Of a stretch of 64,000 nt of DNA, positions 56,697 through 64,000 are shown piece after piece. The position numbers and the translations under genes are program-made. This DNA comes from Tenrec ecaudatus (taxonomy: Eukaryota > Chordata > Mammalia > Afrosoricida > Tenrecidae), in contig NC_134536.1 in NCBI RefSeq assembly GCF_050624435.1, forward strand, positions 130,270,758 through 130,334,757, read 5' to 3'. The notes beneath the pieces were generated by a model that had not been told where the DNA came from, did not search any database, and saw only the letters and a list, made by a program, of their open reading frames with translations. Each line of letters opens with the position of its first letter. The first letter of the stretch is position 1.

Positions 56697-57187
56697 CTGT
56701 GGCAGAGAGGTAGGGTGGGGCCCAGGGTGCCTTCCTCTGCACCCTGCCCTCCCCAACCCTAGTTGGAAGACTGGCAAGCAGGGGCCCAGCGGGGTGTCAC
56801 AGCCTCCCAGGAGCCCGCCCTCCAGACCTGGGCCTGATGGTTTAGATCTGATCTCCATGGGGAGGAGAGAGTGGTCTTCACTGGGGAGGAGGGAATGAAG
56901 AAGGCAGGGTGCAGGGGAAGCTGGGGGACAGAAGGAGGGAGAAGAGGTGTGAAGGAAGCAGGGGAGGGGTTGGGGAAAGAAAAGAATGGGAGAGGAGAAT
57001 CAGCAAGCAGGGGGAGATCTGGTAGAAAGTGAGAGGAGAAAGGGCCCTGGGAGGAAGTGGAGGGGAAGGTGGAGACAGAGAAAGGAGAGGGGGCTCTCTG
57101 GCCCGGGCAGGGGAGACAAAATGAGGCCTACACCTGAGCCAGGAGAAGAGCTGCCTTCCTGTTGTCTGGGCCCGGGGAACCTGCTCA

Positions 57188-57855
<668 letters not shown>

Positions 57856-57922
57856 CTGGTAGCTGGCATTAAGTGCTCCGTAACTGAGTCCCGAGATCAT
57901 GTTCTTCACCAGGGTGGGGCTG
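57856..57922 (-). CDS. FOXP4: FOXP4 internal exon, 67 bp
   Basis: One base completes Gly of the preceding exon, then 22 codons encode SPTLVKNMISGLSYGALNAS followed by YQ. The acceptor is CTCTCCTCCAG and the donor CAG|GTGACA. The peptide is nearly invariant across FOXP1, FOXP2 and FOXP4 and lies just after the forkhead domain. Confidence 0.97.
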
Positions 57923-59747
<1,825 letters not shown>

Positions 59748-60597
59748 TCAGCCCGCTGGTCTCCTTGCCACAGGGTGGAAAACCGTCTCCCTACCGTGAC
59801 CTAGCTAGCTGGCAGTGATTTGTGTCCCAGTCCTGATGAATCCGCGTGGCCCACGGCTGCTAATCAGGTCTTCTGGCCAGCACGAGAGATGGCATCTGGG
59901 ACACCTGACCACAGGCAGGCGCACACGGCTCCCAGGAAGCTCTTAAACATCCGGAAGGACCCACCAGTGAGTCCTCCATGGCCCTGGCAGGCTCCGAGAA
60001 GTGGGTTTGCTGGAGCGTTGGGTCGACAGCTCCTGGGCGCCCAGGCCGAGTACAGACCCGGTAGGTACCGTACATACGTGTGTACCATACGTAAGTATAC
60101 ACGTACATGTTAGGACATATATACGGTGGTGCTTGGAAAACACAGGGGAAAACCCCGTTCTCTTCACTCCATTTTCCGTGCACTTTTCAAAGCCCCCTCG
60201 AACTTATACACAGAAGGGAGCGGGGCCCCTGCGCTGGGAGGCAGGAAGGATGCTTTGGCATGCCCACCTCCACCTGGCAGGAGAAACTGAGGAACTGGGT
60301 CATCTGGTTTATAGGACACATGGGGGGTGGGGGTGGACCGCTTCCCACCATGGGAGCATGGGCTACAGCCTTCTCTGCCCACAGCCTGAGTCCCATCCCA
60401 TACGGCCCCCTCCCCAACTTTTCTCTGCAGTCGGCACCATTCCTGTCCCTGTGACCTGTCCTTCCTCAGCCACCTCCCCCCATATCCCAGTCTCTTTACA
60501 TTTCTAACCGGGGAAGAACACGGGCAGGGCTGGCAGGCCCGGGCCCCTGGAGAGCCCCGCTCCCGCTCCCCTTCCAACTCTTGCCACTTGCCACTGG

Positions 60598-60945
60598 CCC
60601 GATTTCATTACCAATTTTAATTTGCCTCTAATTAAATCCTGTGTATTTTTCTGACTCCCTCGCTAATCCACGAGGGAGGCGGGCGGCTGGAGTGGAATCT
60701 CTTGGAGCGATAATTACAAAGGGCCTAATCACGCCGGGGCTCCTGCCTCGGAATAAATTTGCCCGCATTACGGGGCTCCGATCCTCCCGCTCCGCAAATG
60801 AGAATGACCCCAATTTCCGAGGATGGCCTCACTGGGGCCTTTTCCCTCGTTTCGAAGCCTGATTCGTGATGAGAGACTAATTCGTTACGCTCGAACATTA
60901 ACGGCAATTTAAGGGGTCTGGCGGGGGCTGCATAAACAAAAGGAC
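60598..60945. promoter_or_regulatory. FOXP4: Candidate conserved intronic enhancer in FOXP4
   Basis: About 350 bp with a composition unlike its surroundings: AT-rich homeodomain-type cores with CpGs retained. TAATTA occurs at 60,629-60,634 and 60,711-60,716. The second overlaps ACAAAGG (60,716-60,722), a TCF/SOX-type site. Further TAAT/ATTA cores lie throughout, and TAAACAAA (60,933-60,940) is a forkhead-type site. No repeat covers it and no splice-bounded frame is seen. This look is typical of vertebrate developmental enhancers. Conservation is inferred, not measured. Confidence 0.55.
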
Positions 60946-62165
60946 TGGCCCACAACACGGGCCCGGGGAGGGGACAGACACCGGAGGGCCATCCGATCGG
61001 CAGATGCCAGTTCTGTCCCCGACGGACGGATGGACAGACCGCCAGCAGTTGGCCTGGCCCGCACCTATGCCCACCCCCCTCCCCTGGTCTGAGGTGGACA
61101 GCATGGCAGGGCACAGGAGAGGAAGAGGCGGGACCTCTCAAGGGGCAGGCGGAGGGTGGGGAGGGAAGGGGTGGGTGGGGGTGGGCAGGGTACCTTTGGA
61201 CTTGGCTGACCTGAGGGTCAAAGGGGACCGGAACTGAGATGGGAGTCTGCTTCTGCACCGCAGGGCAAGCACAGGTGGAGGCCGTGGCCTCCTGAAGGCA
61301 AAGCAGCAGGTGGGGTAGCCCACTCGGCAGTCACTTCCCCACCCCTCTGCCTGTCCCCTGCTAGCCGGGCCTCTTGTCCAGGCCCAGACTGGGGAAGGAG
61401 ATGGAGGTGATGAGGTGGGGGGTAGAGAACCTAGTAGTCACTGGGCAAGCAGCCGCCGCCACTGGGGTGAGGAAACTGAGCTCTGGAAGTCACTGCGGGG
61501 TTTTGGTTTGGGGAGGTCTCCTATGCTAGCCCCTGGGGAGTGGGGGGGGACTGGAGTTAGAGACGCAGGCCAGATGGCAGGGTAGGGGCCAGGTGAGTGG
61601 GGCTCTGCGCTCAGGGAAGAAGTTAGGGAAAGGGTTCGCCTGAATATGTCCTATTAACATGTAATCTTGGCACTCAGATGGGATGGGGAAGTCGATGTGT
61701 TTGAAGTGGTATGAAATCATCCTCTGCTACGATTCTTATCCCTGACCTAGGGCACAGTCCTTCCTACAGCCTGGTTTCCACACCGGCCTGCAGGCTGGGG
61801 CCTAGACCCGGTGACTTCCACTAGGCGGGTCGCAGAGAGAGAGAGGGCAGGACTCTGGTTGGCAGGAAATGACATCACTCGCAGCCAATCAGAGCCTCGG
61901 TCCCAGTCTTCCAGCCTGTCCCCCAGGAGATGCGGCATGAGGCACGAGGCAGTCCCTGGTGCTGGAACCCAGTACCCTGCCCTCTCGCAGAGAAGGCTGG
62001 GCCAGCGCACCTCGCACCCAGCCTTGGGCGCTGGCCAAGAGGGGGGGGGGGGGGGTCCGTAGTGACCACTTGTTGAAAGCAGGCAGGAGGCCGATTGCCT
62101 GTAGTTTCCACGGAGGCCAGCAGAGGGACCCAAGAGCCAAGCATCCAGAGAAGGTTGGTCCATGC

Positions 62166-62396
62166 CAGGGGTCCTCAAACTTTTTAAACAGGGGGTCAGT
62201 TTACTGTCCCTCAGACCCATTGGAGGGGCGGACTATAGTTAAAAAAAACAAACACAACAACCTATGAACAAATTCCTGTGCACACTGCACATATCTTATT
62301 TTTAAGTAAAAACCAAACCGGGGCAAAACCCCCGCGGCCTGGATAAATGTCCTTGGCGGTCAAGAGGACCGCGGATCCGTAATTTGAGGGCCCCTG
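62166..62396. mobile_element. Non-autonomous hAT-type element, 231 bp
   Basis: Inverted repeats CAGGGGTCCTCAAACT and (reverse complement of the right end) CAGGGGCCCTCAAATT agree at 14 of 16 positions. The interior has 'agtttactgtccctcagacc', 'ggaggggcggactatagtta', 'cacactgcacatatcttatt' and 'cggcctggataaatgtcctt', which I recognise as a hAT (Charlie-type) family different from SPIN. It encodes nothing. The flanking 8 bp agree only partly. Confidence 0.75.
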
Positions 62397-62891
62397 GCCC
62401 AGGGGGTCTCCTGCCTCTATCCCCTGCCGCACAGATGCTAATGCGTTCACCAGCAGAGGCACACAAGCGATCACCTGAGTTACACAAAAGCAAATGTGCT
62501 CTGGCCCCATCTCTGTCCCATTTTTCTGAGCCTCCCCCCTTTCCTGTCTGGGGTCCCTCAGGAAAGCTCTTGTGGCTGAAGGTGTTGAAATGACTAATTG
62601 GATCCAGACAATTATCTTCTTGCCACTGTCAGCAGTGGGGAGAGTGTGTGAGTGTTTGTGCCCTAGTGTCCGAATGGTGGCCACACCACACGCCCTGGCT
62701 GGCACCTCCCTACCCCAATCCCCAGTGGCCCTGTTGATTCAGCTCAGGCCTGCCACTCAGGTAGTGATGGATGCCAATTCCTGGAGACTCTACCTTGTGG
62801 TAGGGCCGGGGGCACCCCAGCTAAGTGAAAGGTTTCTGCCTAGGGAAAAGACAGCACCCAGAAATAAAACGCTCACAGAAAGGCTGTTTCA

Positions 62892-63966
<1,075 letters not shown>

Positions 63967-64000
63967 CTGGCGGATGAGGGAGGCATAGGTGAAGGGGGGC
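63967..64000 (-). CDS. FOXP4: FOXP4 exon, start of forkhead domain (cut by window edge)
   Basis: The last 34 bases of an exon encode PPFTYASLIRQ before a CAG|GTGAGC donor at 63,961-63,966. This is the first strand and helix of the forkhead domain. The rest of this exon, the leucine zipper, zinc finger and glutamine-rich N-terminus lie to the right of the window. Confidence 0.95.

Noticed and set aside
61845-61900. Possible internal FOXP4 promoter (CRE-like TGACATCA plus CCAAT)
   Set aside because: Two short motifs only, no CpG island or start-site evidence.

Overview
This is a stretch of mammalian nuclear genome, almost certainly from a tenrec and most likely the lesser hedgehog tenrec Echinops telfairi. 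Two kinds of repeat point there. The window is full of AfroSINEs, tRNA-derived SINEs found only in Afrotheria. It also holds at least one complete SPIN-type hAT mini-transposon, a family described as having entered the tenrec lineage by horizontal transfer. Protein-coding sequence fills only about 1% of the window. It comprises two exon sets, both on the minus strand, belonging to neighbours on human 6p21.1: FOXP4 (right) and MDFI (left). Gene order and relative orientation match human as I remember it.

Layout. Positions 1-12,289 hold the 5' half of MDFI, the MyoD-family inhibitor. The start exon is at 12,197-12,289, exon 3 at 4,990-5,172 and exon 4 at 1,596-1,820. The final exon, with the cysteine-rich I-mfa domain, lies beyond the left edge. 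A CpG island at about 12.15-14.1 kb marks the MDFI promoter region. Positions 14.1-54.9 kb are intergenic and dominated by layered mobile elements: AfroSINEs, young and ancient LINE-1 pieces, several RTE (BovB-like) LINE copies including one near-full-length fossil, a mariner DNA transposon split by a LINE-1 3' end, and SPIN copies. They also contain a processed pseudogene of ZCCHC9 at about 43.28-43.81 kb. Positions 54.9-64.0 kb hold the 3' end of FOXP4: part of the forkhead domain, the C-terminal tail and a 3' UTR of about 1.6 kb ending in an ATTAAA signal. The rest of FOXP4 lies to the right.

MDFI restrains MyoD-family bHLH factors and FOXP4 is a forkhead repressor. They are unrelated proteins that are simply neighbours. 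The most useful non-coding signal is an AT-rich, homeodomain-motif-rich block at 60.60-60.95 kb inside the FOXP4 intron that splits the forkhead domain. It looks like a conserved developmental enhancer and ends in a forkhead-type site. I see no bacterial, phage or CRISPR-like system and no new protein family. The noteworthy content is transposon archaeology, the pseudogene and candidate regulatory DNA. All family assignments are by reading; no alignment was run.
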